DNA of 64,000 nt from Cohnella abietis (GCF_004295585.1 NZ_AP019400.1:6041001-6105000); one strand, 5' to 3'; counted from the first letter of the stretch, positions 17,572 through 26,234 are shown. Translations and numbers: made by a program. The notes: generated by a model from the sequence alone, not told the origin.

Positions 17572-17600
17572 GTATAACAAGCGATGCTAAGTAGCGACAA
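17572..17600 (-). promoter_or_regulatory. Sigma-A-type promoter for the 620-residue membrane protein
   Basis: On the minus strand: TTGTCG (17600-17595), exactly 17 bp, then TTATAC (17577-17572), about 110 bp upstream of the ATG at 17462. Only this gene lies directly downstream. Confidence 0.5.
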
Positions 17601-17742
17601 GATGAACTCATAGGGTTGCCGGAAAATCTATTTCAAGGAGAACTTGTATGAATCCTATTTTCGGTCTAGATATCTGTACCCACATAGATTTAATCTGCTT
17701 CATTGGTAATGTTGACAAGCTATTAGCTGGTATAGCTCAAAA

Positions 17743-17761
17743 GCTACCGATTATCGGTAGC
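17743..17761. terminator. Perfect hairpin between two cassette-like genes
   Basis: GCTACCGAT-T-ATCGGTAGC is a perfect 9-bp stem followed by CTTTTTTT on the plus strand and by TTTTG on the minus strand. It may stop transcription in either direction. It sits 14 bp from the conserved motif at 17776-17792. Confidence 0.5.
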
Positions 17762-17793
17762 CTTTTTTTGTTGTGCTATCGTTTCCCGTTAGG

Positions 17794-18120
17794 TCAACAT
17801 GGGATCAGATTTTCGCCAGAGAGTTTAAAGCTTAATGGTGAACCTCTTCCCCTAGGGCTCCAACCCTGCTTGATTGCCTTTGTAATGATAGTTGCAACTT
17901 CTGCAGGTTTCACAATCTTATTATTCAATGACTCAACGTTCGGAAATTCAATCCAAAATTCATTAATATCTGATTCTATATTAACCCTAATTAATTGTCC
18001 CTTATATTCATCGTGTTGCACATTTAAAACAAGAATACCCTTCACTAAAGGAGTGATTACCCAATTAAATGTTTCTTGTCCGACACTGATCTTCCTTGAT
18101 CCATTTTTACTAATTGTCAT
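17794..18120 (-). CDS. Hypothetical protein, 108 residues
   Basis: A small soluble protein starting MTISKNGSRKISVGQETFNW and containing HDEYKGQLIRVNIESD. The pattern suggests beta strands first and a helix later (EVATIITKAIKQGW). No signal, membrane segment or known motif. The stop codon touches the conserved motif at 17776-17792, so the C-terminal tail (SFKLSGENLIPC) may itself come from spacer sequence. It lies 30 bp from the next motif copy upstream. Confidence 0.55.
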   Translation of the reverse strand: MTISKNGSRKISVGQETFNWVITPLVKGILVLNVQHDEYKGQLIRVNIESDINEFWIEFPNVESLNNKIVKPAEVATIITKAIKQGWSPRGRGSPLSFKLSGENLIPC

Positions 18121-18285
18121 AATTCAACCCCATCTAATAGTTAGTTGAACTAACGTTCCCCGTTAGCGTAATGAGAATCGGAATTTATTGGTATAGCATT
18201 TCTCGTCCGCAGTTGAAGCTTTAGATGGCATCACGGAAGGGGAATGGCTTTGAAGAAAGGGGAAAGCCTGAGGTTTAATAAAGAG

Positions 18286-19125
18286 TCATGTCCTACTCGG
18301 TTCATGCAAAATTGGAGTATAGATCGAAGAGAACAAATTGTATTTTTTATTCTCTTTGAATCCTAATTTTTGTGCCATTCGAAATGAAGGCACGTTCTGA
18401 GTATCGCAAGTCCAATTCGGTATTACACCTCGATTCAAACAATCCCCAATGAAATTTCTCGCAAGTTGAAAGCCAAAACCCTGACCTCGCGCTGATTTAT
18501 TCACATGGATGGAGAGCTCTGCCAATCCGCCCCCAATAAATGCAGCATGACACAGTCCTATCCCTTGTCCATCTGATGAGAAAGCGACCCATCCAACATC
18601 ATGCTGTAGATATTTTTCTATACTTCCCCAAAGACCTTCTATCTCTCTACGTAGTGGTTCATACGACTGAAGCATCGCTGCATCCATTCTAAACATGCCT
18701 TCGTCATTTTCGACTAGTCCTAGACTTTCGAAAACATGACGGTCAAATTCAAATTGTGTCCTACTAATACAAAAAACCTTGTAACCGAATACGCGAAAAA
18801 TGATTTCATCCCATGATTCGGAGGCGGTTGACCAGAATAATCTAAAGTCATTGGCAGAACCATCTACGAAAAAATGATCTTTCATCGTAGCAATAAATCC
18901 TTCGTTAAACGCTTTATTAACAGCATCACCAATCAAACGTCCCCCGATAAAATCGCTGGACATTACAGCGGCACACTGAGGATGATCTTGGTTATCTACA
19001 TAAACGATTCCATCAATCGTTTCTTCTAAAATTGAGAGTGGAAAGGGCGTAAATGCCGATTCCGCCCCAGATAATAATCCCTTAACAACATGATACTGAT
19101 CTCTTTCAATGCGAATAAAAGACAT
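18286..19125 (-). CDS. GNAT-family N-acetyltransferase
   Basis: 279 residues resembling the GNAT acetyltransferase family found widely in Bacillales. The N-terminal half (SAFTPFPLSILEETIDGIVY) is a variable partner domain. The C-terminal half has the acetyl-CoA signature ARGQGFGFQLARNFI (the Q/RxxGxG/A type) preceded by LAELSIHVNKS, and ends in VPSFRMAQKLGFKENKKY, the usual last strand. It transfers acetyl to an unknown amine. It is one of the few recognisable functions in the cassette-like run; GNAT enzymes are also common cargo in integron cassettes. Confidence 0.82.
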   Translation of the reverse strand: MSFIRIERDQYHVVKGLLSGAESAFTPFPLSILEETIDGIVYVDNQDHPQCAAVMSSDFIGGRLIGDAVNKAFNEGFIATMKDHFFVDGSANDFRLFWSTASESWDEIIFRVFGYKVFCISRTQFEFDRHVFESLGLVENDEGMFRMDAAMLQSYEPLRREIEGLWGSIEKYLQHDVGWVAFSSDGQGIGLCHAAFIGGGLAELSIHVNKSARGQGFGFQLARNFIGDCLNRGVIPNWTCDTQNVPSFRMAQKLGFKENKKYNLFSSIYTPILHEPSRT

Positions 19126-19263
19126 TTAGGCACTCCTCCGTTATGGTTAAAGTGACGCATACAAGAAGGTTTGTTTCGTTTCGAACAGGGGCCGTCTGCG
19201 GCAGCCCCAGCACTATAGTTCCCAGTTAGTTGAATGTCCGTACTGTTTATTGCTGTACGGCTT

Positions 19264-19545
19264 TTAGTGAATCTTCAGTAGGTTTTCTATTTTTCTTAGC
19301 CATTTAGGCTTATAAAAGTAACTTGTTGGTACACCATGATAACCTTCATACATCTTTTTTAAATGCTCTATGCGATTTCTTGGTGAAACTGTTGGTATTA
19401 ATGCTACGTCATTAATAAAGAACATATCACAGGGCATACATTTCAAGTAATCTTCCGTTACACTTGAATCAAACCAATTCAATTCATTTCCACAGTGAGG
19501 GCAAGATATTGCGTACTTATTTTGTAGCCATCTTATTAACGCCAT
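19264..19545 (-). CDS. Small zinc-ribbon protein
   Basis: About 93 residues from the ATG at 19545 (GAGG 9 bases upstream); a TTG at 19560 is also in frame. Two cysteine pairs (ISCPHCGNEL and LKCMPCDMFF), 24 residues apart, form a likely zinc ribbon. The rest is basic and helical (NRIEHLKKMYEGY, KWLRKIENLLKIH). Function unknown. The gene is bounded by motif copies at 19213 and 19605. Confidence 0.6.
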   Translation of the reverse strand: MALIRWLQNKYAISCPHCGNELNWFDSSVTEDYLKCMPCDMFFINDVALIPTVSPRNRIEHLKKMYEGYHGVPTSYFYKPKWLRKIENLLKIH

Positions 19546-19688
19546 CACTTTCAACCTCAATTCTTGAACTTTCCCGTACTATAAGAATTCGTAAAATGAT
19601 TAGACTATCCTGCCCGTTAGTTTAATGATGAGACCGGAGTATATTGGTTTACTCAGTCTTGCAACTCTGATATTAAAACTTTCTATGG

Positions 19689-19823
19689 CTACTTAATATG
19701 TAAAAGCCAGTTTAAATCGATATTAAACTGCTTTCTAAGTTGAATCAATGTGTCTGCAGCGGGTTTCGTTTTATCCTGCTCGATCTCACCCAATCTTCCT
19801 TGTGAAATCCCGATTGTCTCCAT
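19689..19823 (-). pseudogene. XRE-type regulator remnant, HTH N-terminus lost
   Basis: 44 codons from an ATG with GAGGTG before it. The sequence begins METIGISQGRLGEIEQDKTK and continues PAADTLIQLRKQFNIDLNWL, which matches the second half of a Cro/C1-type helix-turn-helix (recognition helix onward). The first two helices, usually ~30 residues, are missing, so it should not bind DNA in the normal way. The upstream region has a terminator-like hairpin and one palindrome like those at the two other XRE relics near 37.4 and 39.6 kb. Confidence 0.7.
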
Positions 19824-19847
19824 TCAATACACCTCACCAATAAAAAT

Positions 19848-19879
19848 GGTCATTCTGAAAATGACTTTTCAGAACGACC
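19848..19879 (-). terminator. Hairpin with T-run upstream of the XRE remnant
   Basis: GGTCGTTCTGAAAA pairs with TTTTCAGAATGACC (one mismatch), followed on the minus strand by ATTTTTATT. It sits between the palindrome at 19907-19921 and the XRE remnant. A nearly identical copy is at 37474-37505. Confidence 0.6.
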
Positions 19880-19906
19880 CAGGATGTACTTGCTTATTCA
19901 ATTGAA

Positions 19907-19921
19907 ACAAAACTTTATTGT
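19907..19921. promoter_or_regulatory. Palindromic operator candidate, single copy
   Basis: ACAAAACTTTATTGT, one base off the 15-bp palindrome ACAATACTTTATTGT that occurs in arrays of three at 37533-37598 and 39804-39869. Lies upstream of the XRE remnant. Confidence 0.45.
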
Positions 19922-19957
19922 AATTTTATTGAGCTATCGTACCCGTTTAGTTTATTA

Positions 19958-20254
19958 CTAATCGCCATTAATTTGAACTCGTTGGACCTTATTATCAGAT
20001 AAAGCTTCAAGCAACATATGGAATGCTTTTTGATGTTCGACAATCATGAGGGACTTATAGTTTTTCAAGTCAGTTACGAGTCCTTCCAGTCCTTCTCCGC
20101 TGAACTCCGCATTGGTACTATAATTGTCACTGAGCTTTCTCAAGCTCTTCCAACGTTTATGGGATGCAAATATCGCTTCATGTAATTCTGCTTTTATTTC
20201 AAGTATCGAAACAAGACTGTTTTTATTATCGTACAATAAAATATCTAAGCCCAT
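19958..20254 (-). CDS. Hypothetical protein, 98 residues
   Basis: A small soluble protein with a good ribosome site (GAGAGAGGAACC before the ATG). It starts MGLDILLYDNKNSLVSILEI and is helical after that, with a KRWKSLRKLSDNY stretch and an LEGLVTDLKNYKSLM stretch. The form is like many small cytoplasmic or immunity-type proteins, but no family is recognised. It is the first gene of the minus-strand cassette-like run, and a motif copy follows the stop at 19934-19950. Confidence 0.6.
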   Translation of the reverse strand: MGLDILLYDNKNSLVSILEIKAELHEAIFASHKRWKSLRKLSDNYSTNAEFSGEGLEGLVTDLKNYKSLMIVEHQKAFHMLLEALSDNKVQRVQINGD

Positions 20255-20530
20255 AAGGTTCCTCTCTCGTAACTAAAATTACTTTACCAAATCCCATTGT
20301 ATCACTACATAATCTGCCCAATGATTAAAAGTTGGCCACAACGCTCTGCTGACCTTTAGCTTAATTAAGCACCGTCAGTCTAATACTTTATTTTACTCTA
20401 ACACATTATTTTCTTCTGACAATTAACTCATATATTATTTAAATCAAGGATTGCTTACTAAGTTGTCGATTGTGCTGGGAACGAAAGTTAATCCGCGTTA
20501 ATAGTTGATTTTCAAAGTGAGGTTATTTTT

Positions 20531-20806
20531 ATGGCAATTTGCTTGAACTTCGAGTTAGTAACTGTAAGAGGAACTATTGCAGTATATCGATTTGGTGAAT
20601 GTCTAAAGGAACTTAATGGTGAATTTGAGGTTGATCTACCAGGGTTGATACATGGCGATATTTCAATGAAGGCCCCCATCTGTAAAGTAGTAATATTAAA
20701 GAATAGGAACCAGTCACAAGCAGCTGCGAACAAAGTGTTTGGTAAGATCTATAAGTACTTTCTTGAACATTACGAGTACCCAACAAAGGGCGGATACTAT
20801 GCATAA
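20531..20806 (+). CDS. Hypothetical protein, 91 residues
   Basis: A plus-strand gene beginning MAICLNFELVTVRGTIAVYR with GTGAGG about 8 bases upstream. The translation contains an LNGEFEVDLPGLIHGDISMK stretch and ends HYEYPTKGGYYA. The mixed alpha/beta composition without signal peptide suggests a soluble protein. No family recognised. It marks the point where the same-strand run ends; the 276 bp before it contain no gene that I can see. Confidence 0.55.
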   Translation: MAICLNFELVTVRGTIAVYRFGECLKELNGEFEVDLPGLIHGDISMKAPICKVVILKNRNQSQAAANKVFGKIYKYFLEHYEYPTKGGYYA

Positions 20807-21012
20807 TTAACCAATACTACTCTATTATGCAGCAGGCCTTAGCATGAGCTCAACTGTCTACTACATATGTAAGATAGAATTAAGGTTAAGTTTAATAGCA
20901 CGTAAGACTGGACTGCTAGAATGACGGTAAGAAAGGAGAATCAGTACGGGCTAGAAATGAATCATGGAAATTCGTAATCATTCAAAATAAGAGACATAAG
21001 GATGTGTATGAC

Positions 21013-23064
21013 ATGAAAAAAGGATTCACATTGACGCTTGCAGCGGCCTTAGTTCTTACCCCACTTATTCCTACGAACGTAATGGCATCTAGCATCGCGG
21101 CTTCGGTTTCTTCTAAGACGCTAGAGAAGATTGCTTCTGAGAAAGCGGCGCTTCTAACTGAACAATATGGAATACCCAGCGTGCAGTATGCCTTGATCGA
21201 TAATGGAGTGATTACAGTATCGGGACAATCAGGAATTAACGACATAGAAGGAAAAATCCCTTTAACGAAGGAAACCATCTATGGTATTGGCTCTACGAGC
21301 AAAATGTTTACCGCGTCAGCAGTCATGAAATTAGTGGATGAAGGTAAAATCAATCTCGATACCCCAGTCGTACAATATATTACGGACTTTAAGATGGAAG
21401 ATGAGCGTTATAAAAAAATTACTCCGCGCATGCTATTGAATCATTCATCCGGTATTCAGGGTTCGAGTTTAAACAGTGCATTTTTATTCAATGATCCAGA
21501 TACTTACGTACACGATTCGCTGCTAAAGAACTTGTCTACACAGAAATTAAAGGCAGAACCGGGAGCTTTTTCAGTGTATTGTAATGATGGATTCACGCTC
21601 GCAGAAATTCTTGTAGAAAGAGTCAGTAATAAGACATTTACTGCATTCATTCATGACAATTTTGCTGTACCTTTGGGTATGAACCATACTATGACGCCAC
21701 AAGACATGGTAGAGACGAGCAAATTTGCCGGCCTTTACTCTCCTGCATATGAGGGCCAGCTTCCAACGGAGACGACTAATGCGATCGGTACAGGCGGAAT
21801 CTACTCTACTGCGGAGGATTTGGTCCGATTCTCGCAAATCTTTACTGGGAAGAGAGCGGACGTACTCTCTATTAAATCAGCACAGGCTATGGAGCAAGAA
21901 GAGTATAGGAAGGGATTATGGCCCAAAGACGCTGATAACTCGATGGACTTCGGACTTGGTTGGGACAGCGTACGCTTATTCCCGTTCAATAATTATGGTA
22001 TAAAAGCCCTCGTCAAAGGAGGAGACACACAGATGTATCATTCCTCCCTCGTCGTGCTTCCCGAGCAGAACATGGCGGCAGCAGTTATTACCTCAGGCGG
22101 TAGCTCCTCAATAAATCAGCTGCTAGCGAGTGAATTGCTCCTTCAGGCGATGAAAGAGAAGGGCACAATTAAAGAGATCAAGCCGGATAAATCATTTGGC
22201 AAGCCGGTTAAGGCTGACATGCCAAAAGATCTTGTGAAGTACGCAGGTTATTACAGCACTCAAGGCGATCAGTGGAATGTAGCTATAAAAGACGGGGAAC
22301 TTTCATTGTCAGGAACGTTTGCTCCAGATCAGAAATTTATATATACAAAGGATGAAACCTTTGTCGATGAAGATGGAAACACAAAGGTTAGTTTTGTAAA
22401 AGAAAGCAACGGACGGACTTATTTGTGGATGAGCCAGTATATTTCGGTGCCTGAATTAGGCCAGCTTGCGTTTTCTGAATACAAGGCGGAGAAAGTGGAA
22501 GGTGTAGTACTGAATAAAGAAACGGCAGATGCGTGGGCCAAAAGAGAAGGGAAATCCTACTATCCAGTCAACGAGAAATTCAGTTCCGTTGCCAATATGA
22601 GCATTATTAGGCCAACAATAAAGACAAGCGAAGGCTATTTCAATGATATAAAAATAACAGGTGCCAATACGGCTGAGAGCCTGCATCAGATTCCTGGCAC
22701 AGCAGGCCGAGATACACTGAGTATTCTTTTTTATGCTAAAGAGGGCGTAGAGTACCTTAATGCGGCTGCAACCGTGTATATGAGCGAGGACGGAGTGAAG
22801 CCACTGTATAAAGGCAAATCGTCGATAACTACGATTCAAGCGGATGGTTATGCCAGATGGTTCAGCGTTCCCGAATCAGCAGCTGGAAAGAAAATGATAG
22901 TCAAGATGCCAGCTAAAGGTGGTTTTATGGTATACGATGAAACGGGAGCACTAGTGAATAATACAGTCATTAGCGGTAAGAATGAAGTCGTACTGCCTGC
23001 GAATGGATATATCGTATTTGCTGGAAATGCCGGTTCTTCCTTCGGTATTACGTTAGTGAAATAG
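21013..23064 (+). CDS. Secreted beta-lactamase-fold serine hydrolase (class C/PBP-like)
   Basis: 683 residues from the ATG at 21013; a GTG three codons earlier is possible. A signal peptide covers about residues 1-26 (KGFTLTLAAALVLTPLIPTN). The catalytic domain has the SxxK motif in GIGSTSKMF (serine near residue 94), a YCN in SVYCNDGFTLAE as the YxN motif and a KGG in LVKGGDTQMYH. The ~300-residue C-terminal part is beta-rich and lacks a known signature. Such enzymes (beta-lactamase superfamily, PF00144) include D-aminopeptidases and esterases, so antibiotic resistance should not be assumed. Monocistronic. Confidence 0.88.
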   Translation: MKKGFTLTLAAALVLTPLIPTNVMASSIAASVSSKTLEKIASEKAALLTEQYGIPSVQYALIDNGVITVSGQSGINDIEGKIPLTKETIYGIGSTSKMFTASAVMKLVDEGKINLDTPVVQYITDFKMEDERYKKITPRMLLNHSSGIQGSSLNSAFLFNDPDTYVHDSLLKNLSTQKLKAEPGAFSVYCNDGFTLAEILVERVSNKTFTAFIHDNFAVPLGMNHTMTPQDMVETSKFAGLYSPAYEGQLPTETTNAIGTGGIYSTAEDLVRFSQIFTGKRADVLSIKSAQAMEQEEYRKGLWPKDADNSMDFGLGWDSVRLFPFNNYGIKALVKGGDTQMYHSSLVVLPEQNMAAAVITSGGSSSINQLLASELLLQAMKEKGTIKEIKPDKSFGKPVKADMPKDLVKYAGYYSTQGDQWNVAIKDGELSLSGTFAPDQKFIYTKDETFVDEDGNTKVSFVKESNGRTYLWMSQYISVPELGQLAFSEYKAEKVEGVVLNKETADAWAKREGKSYYPVNEKFSSVANMSIIRPTIKTSEGYFNDIKITGANTAESLHQIPGTAGRDTLSILFYAKEGVEYLNAAATVYMSEDGVKPLYKGKSSITTIQADGYARWFSVPESAAGKKMIVKMPAKGGFMVYDETGALVNNTVISGKNEVVLPANGYIVFAGNAGSSFGITLVK

Positions 23065-23103
23065 AGTGTAGATAAACATGGACTAAACTTATATACAAAT
23101 TTG

Positions 23104-23225
23104 GTACTGTCCCAAAAGTCATCATGACAGAGTAACGTCCCTTTGTCCGTATTGTCAAAAAAAGAAACCGTTTCTTCGTAAAATGGGAGTACGACCTACC
23201 ATTTACGAAAGGAACGGTTTCTTTG
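23104..23225. repeat. Long inverted repeat with an IS-end-like sequence
   Basis: Two arms of about 27 bp (AAAGAAACCGTTTCTTCGTA and its near complement ending GGAACGGTTTCTTT) span 23160-23224. Just before, GGTACTGTCCCAAAAGTC resembles the terminal repeats of some IS1182-type elements (from memory). No transposase frame is intact nearby. It may be a decayed element or simply a strong terminator between the two converging genes. Confidence 0.4.
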
Positions 23226-23328
23226 CAAGTTCTGCATCTCCTAGCCAAGTTCAACGAGAATATAATTACTCATGCTCTTGGTATACGACAAGCCGAGTTC
23301 CTCAAATCCTTGATTTTAGGGAGTGATC

Positions 23329-24549
23329 CTATGAAAATTCCAAATCTGACAAATTAACATAGTATAATCTTGGCACAAGTCCCTCTCCTGTGTCGGGGTT
23401 CTTATATCTCATTGTAATTAAGAGATTGTCATTCGTATTTCTCGAAATGTTGATGATATTGTACCTTTCGTCATCAACATTAAACGTTGTTTTTCTCAGC
23501 GTGCCGTCTTTGTAGTTTAGTAGATATAAGTCATTGTTTTTGTCGAACGATTGATAAAATAAACCCGAAAATTTGCTTTTTACAGCTTCTGAAGACATTT
23601 CAAATTCTGGATTAACATCCATAATAGAGCGTAGGGAGCCATTTTCAATTTTCCCTAAAAACCTTGTAATGCTAAAATTCGCATAGTAGATATAATCATT
23701 TGCAACGAGAAAATTTGATACTCCTTGACGTAATTCATTTTCGGGCGAGTCGGTAGAATGAGATGGAATCGTTGACACATCAACAGAACGCAGGAAATTC
23801 ATATCATGGTCGTATACATCCAGGTACAACCTTGATTTACCACCTGATTCCATTTTCAACCGTAATAATGAAATTGTATTTTCGTCAGATGTTATCTGTC
23901 GGATAGCTTCTCCTATATTTGCTTTGTCATCAAAATCAAATTTCTTTAGAATCTTTCTCTCGTTCGTTTCTGTGTTAAATTCTTCTAACTCAGAACCGCC
24001 GGTAGCAATTAATCTATCCATTAACAGTTTATTTCCCACAGCTGTCATGGTGCTGAAGGGAAATCCACCTTTTTGAGAAAAAATAACGGACATCGTGTTA
24101 CTGATTAAGTCCACTTTATAAAGATGGAGCGTTCTGTTTTTAATTTCCGCAAATTCACCAGTTGTGATAAACATGTATAAAGAGTTACCAATGACTGTTG
24201 TTTCATACTTTGCTTCGTATGAAAAATCTTTAACTGTACCCAATTTTATATTTTCTTTTGTTTTTAAAATGTAACGATAGTAATCCATATCGGTTATTGA
24301 GTCAACAGACCCATTCGGAATCTTATTGTAAATAATGCTGTCATCGGTTAGCACTAAGATTCCATAACGTTCAATTTGTCCGATTTTTGCATTGTTAATG
24401 TCATAAATTGAAATTTTTTCATTTGAAATCGAAGTGCTTGCGGTAATTGTTTGTTTAGAATCGCGTATTTTTTCGTTTTCGGAATTGTCATCACAACTAC
24501 ATAGAATCAATATACAAGCCAAGCCAAGCAAACCTATTATTTTTTTCAA
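23329..24549 (-). CDS. Lipoprotein with a probable beta-propeller fold
   Basis: 406 residues. The signal KKIIGLLGLACILILCSCDD has a lipobox with the lipidated cysteine at about residue 19. The mature part is a series of beta-strand pairs with alternating short hydrophobic stretches (SIYDINNAKIGQIERYGILV, SLYMFITTGEFAEIKNRTLH, ANDYIYYANFSITRFLGKIE, DNDLYLLNYKDGTLRKT is close to the visible KNNDLYLLNYKDGTLRKT). This suggests a propeller, perhaps a sensor at the cell surface. No catalytic motif. It converges with the hydrolase gene and stands alone. Confidence 0.65.
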   Translation of the reverse strand: MKKIIGLLGLACILILCSCDDNSENEKIRDSKQTITASTSISNEKISIYDINNAKIGQIERYGILVLTDDSIIYNKIPNGSVDSITDMDYYRYILKTKENIKLGTVKDFSYEAKYETTVIGNSLYMFITTGEFAEIKNRTLHLYKVDLISNTMSVIFSQKGGFPFSTMTAVGNKLLMDRLIATGGSELEEFNTETNERKILKKFDFDDKANIGEAIRQITSDENTISLLRLKMESGGKSRLYLDVYDHDMNFLRSVDVSTIPSHSTDSPENELRQGVSNFLVANDYIYYANFSITRFLGKIENGSLRSIMDVNPEFEMSSEAVKSKFSGLFYQSFDKNNDLYLLNYKDGTLRKTTFNVDDERYNIINISRNTNDNLLITMRYKNPDTGEGLVPRLYYVNLSDLEFS

Positions 24550-24879
24550 ACTACCTCTTCCTTTCGCAAAGCCATCAACTTGAATTCAAGAGGTGTTTTC
24601 TTAACAAATACCTCTTGATTGAGCCAAAGCCTGTTTATAAACGGTTTTTTTATTTATCATATCAAACATTTTTTGTAAAAAAATAATTCAAAACTTTGAA
24701 ACTTCTTGATTATTCATAATGTTCATGCCTACAAAGAACAACATACATTTAAATCCATTTTTTGGCAATATAAAAATTGATATAATGTAGTGTAGTGCTT
24801 AATTACCTGAATTTTTTCAGACAAACTTATAGTGATGAAAATAAGGGCTCAACTTCAAAATGAGTGCTCAGTTAATCGA

Positions 24880-25250
24880 CAGCCTCCGAGCGTTTCACTA
24901 TGGGGCGCCAATCCAGACTTTTAGCCGAAATAAGGTACGGAGCGTTCACTATGAGCCGCCCATCCACGCTTTCTTCCGGAATAAGGTACGGAGCGTTCAC
25001 TATGAGCCACCAATCCACTCTTTCTTCCGAAATAAGGTACGGAGCGTTCACTATGAGCCACCAATCTAGGCTTTCTTCCGAAATAAGGTACGGAGCGTTC
25101 ACTATGAGCCACCAATCCAGGCTTTCTTCCGGAATAAGGTACGGAGCGTTCACTATGATCCACCAATCCAGGCTTTCTTCCGAAATAAGGTACGGAACGT
25201 TCACTATGAGCCACCAATCCACACATTCAGCCGCAATAAGGTACAGAGTA
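24880..25250. repeat. Tandem array of a 51-bp unit (seven copies)
   Basis: TAAGGTACGG recurs at 24931, 24982, 25033, 25084, 25135, 25186 and 25237 (last two slightly changed), exactly 51 bp apart. Because 51 is divisible by three, frames stay open on both strands and give false repetitive ORFs. There is no ribosome site or codon bias to support translation. The unit is related to the 51-bp array at 48406-48990. The 24550-24879 stretch is AT-rich with no gene seen. Confidence 0.9.
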
Positions 25251-25279
25251 CGAATCTGATCCCACAGATGTGACGAAAA

Positions 25280-25310
25280 AAGCAATCGTTCCATTGAGGA
25301 GCGATCGCTT
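25280..25310 (-). terminator. Terminator of the oligopeptide transporter operon
   Basis: AAGCGATCGCTCC pairs with GGAACGATTGCTT around a short loop, followed on the minus strand by TTTTTCG. 15 bp past the stop of the last permease gene. Confidence 0.85.
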
Positions 25311-25325
25311 TACTGTTTGAAAGCT

Positions 25326-26216
25326 TCAACCTTTATTTCTTGGATCACTCACGTCTCTTAGGCCATCGCCTAACAGATTGAATCCGATAACTGTGAGCAT
25401 GATGGACAAGCCTGGAGCTAGCACTGTCCAAGGAGCCTTAAGTAGATAATCCTTGGAATCTGCTAGCATCTTGCCCCACTCTGGCTCCGGTGGCTGGGCA
25501 CCCATACCGAGAAATCCTAGCGCGGCAGCTTCTAGTATAGCCGTACCGATAGACATCGTACCGTTAACTATGATCGGAGTCCAACAGTTAGGCAGAATAT
25601 GCAGGAACAAAATCCGCCTGTCCTTCATCCCGATTGATCTGGCCGCCAGTACGAAATCTTCTTCCTTAAGACTAACGACCTTGGAGCGAATCAGACGACC
25701 GAACGTTGGCACATTAATGATAGCGATAGACAGCAGCGCGTTTTGCAAGGACGGCCCCAGCATGGCCACAATGGCGATCGCCAGCAGGATGCTTGGAAAA
25801 GCCAGCATAATATCAAACAGACGGGAGACGAGCATGTCGATCCATCTGCCATAATATCCGGCTAGCAGGCCCAGAATTGAGCCGACCACAACGGAGACAA
25901 GCACGGACGAAAGTCCAACCCAGAGCGAGAGACGTGCTCCATAGACGATACGCGTGTAGATGTCCCTTCCGCCATAATCCGTTCCGAACCAGTGCTTATA
26001 AGAGGGTGGCTGATTCGTATTGAGAAGATCCCCTTGATCGAAGGCGTACGGAGTAATCAGAGGCGCGAAAATCGCAGCAACGACAAAAATGACAAGCACG
26101 GTCAATCCAGCCATAGCTAGCTTATGGGCTCTCAGCACCCGCCACATCGTTAGTAGCGGCAGGTCCGGACCCTCCTTCAACACTTGAACTTGGTTGGCAC
26201 TCTTTAGATTTCCCAT
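25326..26216 (-). CDS. Oligopeptide/dipeptide-type ABC permease, DppC family
   Basis: 296 residues with an N-terminal cytoplasmic tail and six helices. It has the LNTNQPPSYKHWFGTDYGGR pattern before the first large loop that marks DppC/OppC proteins, GLLAGYYGRWIDMLVSRLFD after that, and an EAA-like loop (DFVLAARSIGMKDRRILFLH) that contacts the ATPases. It would pair with the DppB-type permease just upstream. The last gene of the transporter operon; the peptide or other ligand is not known. Confidence 0.92.
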   Translation of the reverse strand: MGNLKSANQVQVLKEGPDLPLLTMWRVLRAHKLAMAGLTVLVIFVVAAIFAPLITPYAFDQGDLLNTNQPPSYKHWFGTDYGGRDIYTRIVYGARLSLWVGLSSVLVSVVVGSILGLLAGYYGRWIDMLVSRLFDIMLAFPSILLAIAIVAMLGPSLQNALLSIAIINVPTFGRLIRSKVVSLKEEDFVLAARSIGMKDRRILFLHILPNCWTPIIVNGTMSIGTAILEAAALGFLGMGAQPPEPEWGKMLADSKDYLLKAPWTVLAPGLSIMLTVIGFNLLGDGLRDVSDPRNKG

Positions 26217-26234
26217 AATCGGCCTATATTCTCC

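Larger units (their letters stand above)
14225..19950 (-). other. Cassette-like array: unknown genes separated by a conserved motif
   Basis: A motif reading CTATCGTNCCCGTTAGTT on the plus strand recurs between the genes, always in the same orientation. Copies are at 14225-14240, 14976-14992, 15414-15429, 17776-17792, 18150-18166, 19213-19229, 19605-19620 and 19934-19950, with a degenerate one near 17540. Each is an imperfect palindrome (best at 18150: CTAACG-TTCCC-CGTTAG) lying after the stop of one minus-strand gene and before the next. Three spacers add a GC-rich hairpin beside it (15370-15392, 17743-17761, 19188-19208). Gene-plus-repeat units in one direction resemble integron cassettes with attC sites, but the classical attC core consensus is not met and no integrase is in the window. 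Confidence 0.5.

Noticed and set aside
17648..18148. A 166-residue plus-strand frame
   Set aside because: It crosses a terminator hairpin and the conserved cassette motif and lies opposite the 108-residue minus-strand gene; the translation is low in protein-like features.
14225..19950. Classical integron with attC sites
   Set aside because: The motif does not meet the RYYYAAC...GTTRRRY core pattern in most copies and there is no integrase in the window, so only a cassette-like resemblance is claimed.
24880..25250. CRISPR array
   Set aside because: Repeats are contiguous with no unique spacers, and no cas genes are present. The same holds for 48406-48990.
24860..25294. Repetitive open frames on both strands over the 51-bp array
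   Set aside because: The 51-bp period is a multiple of three, so frames remain open by arithmetic. There is no ribosome site, and different frames on both strands are open at once.
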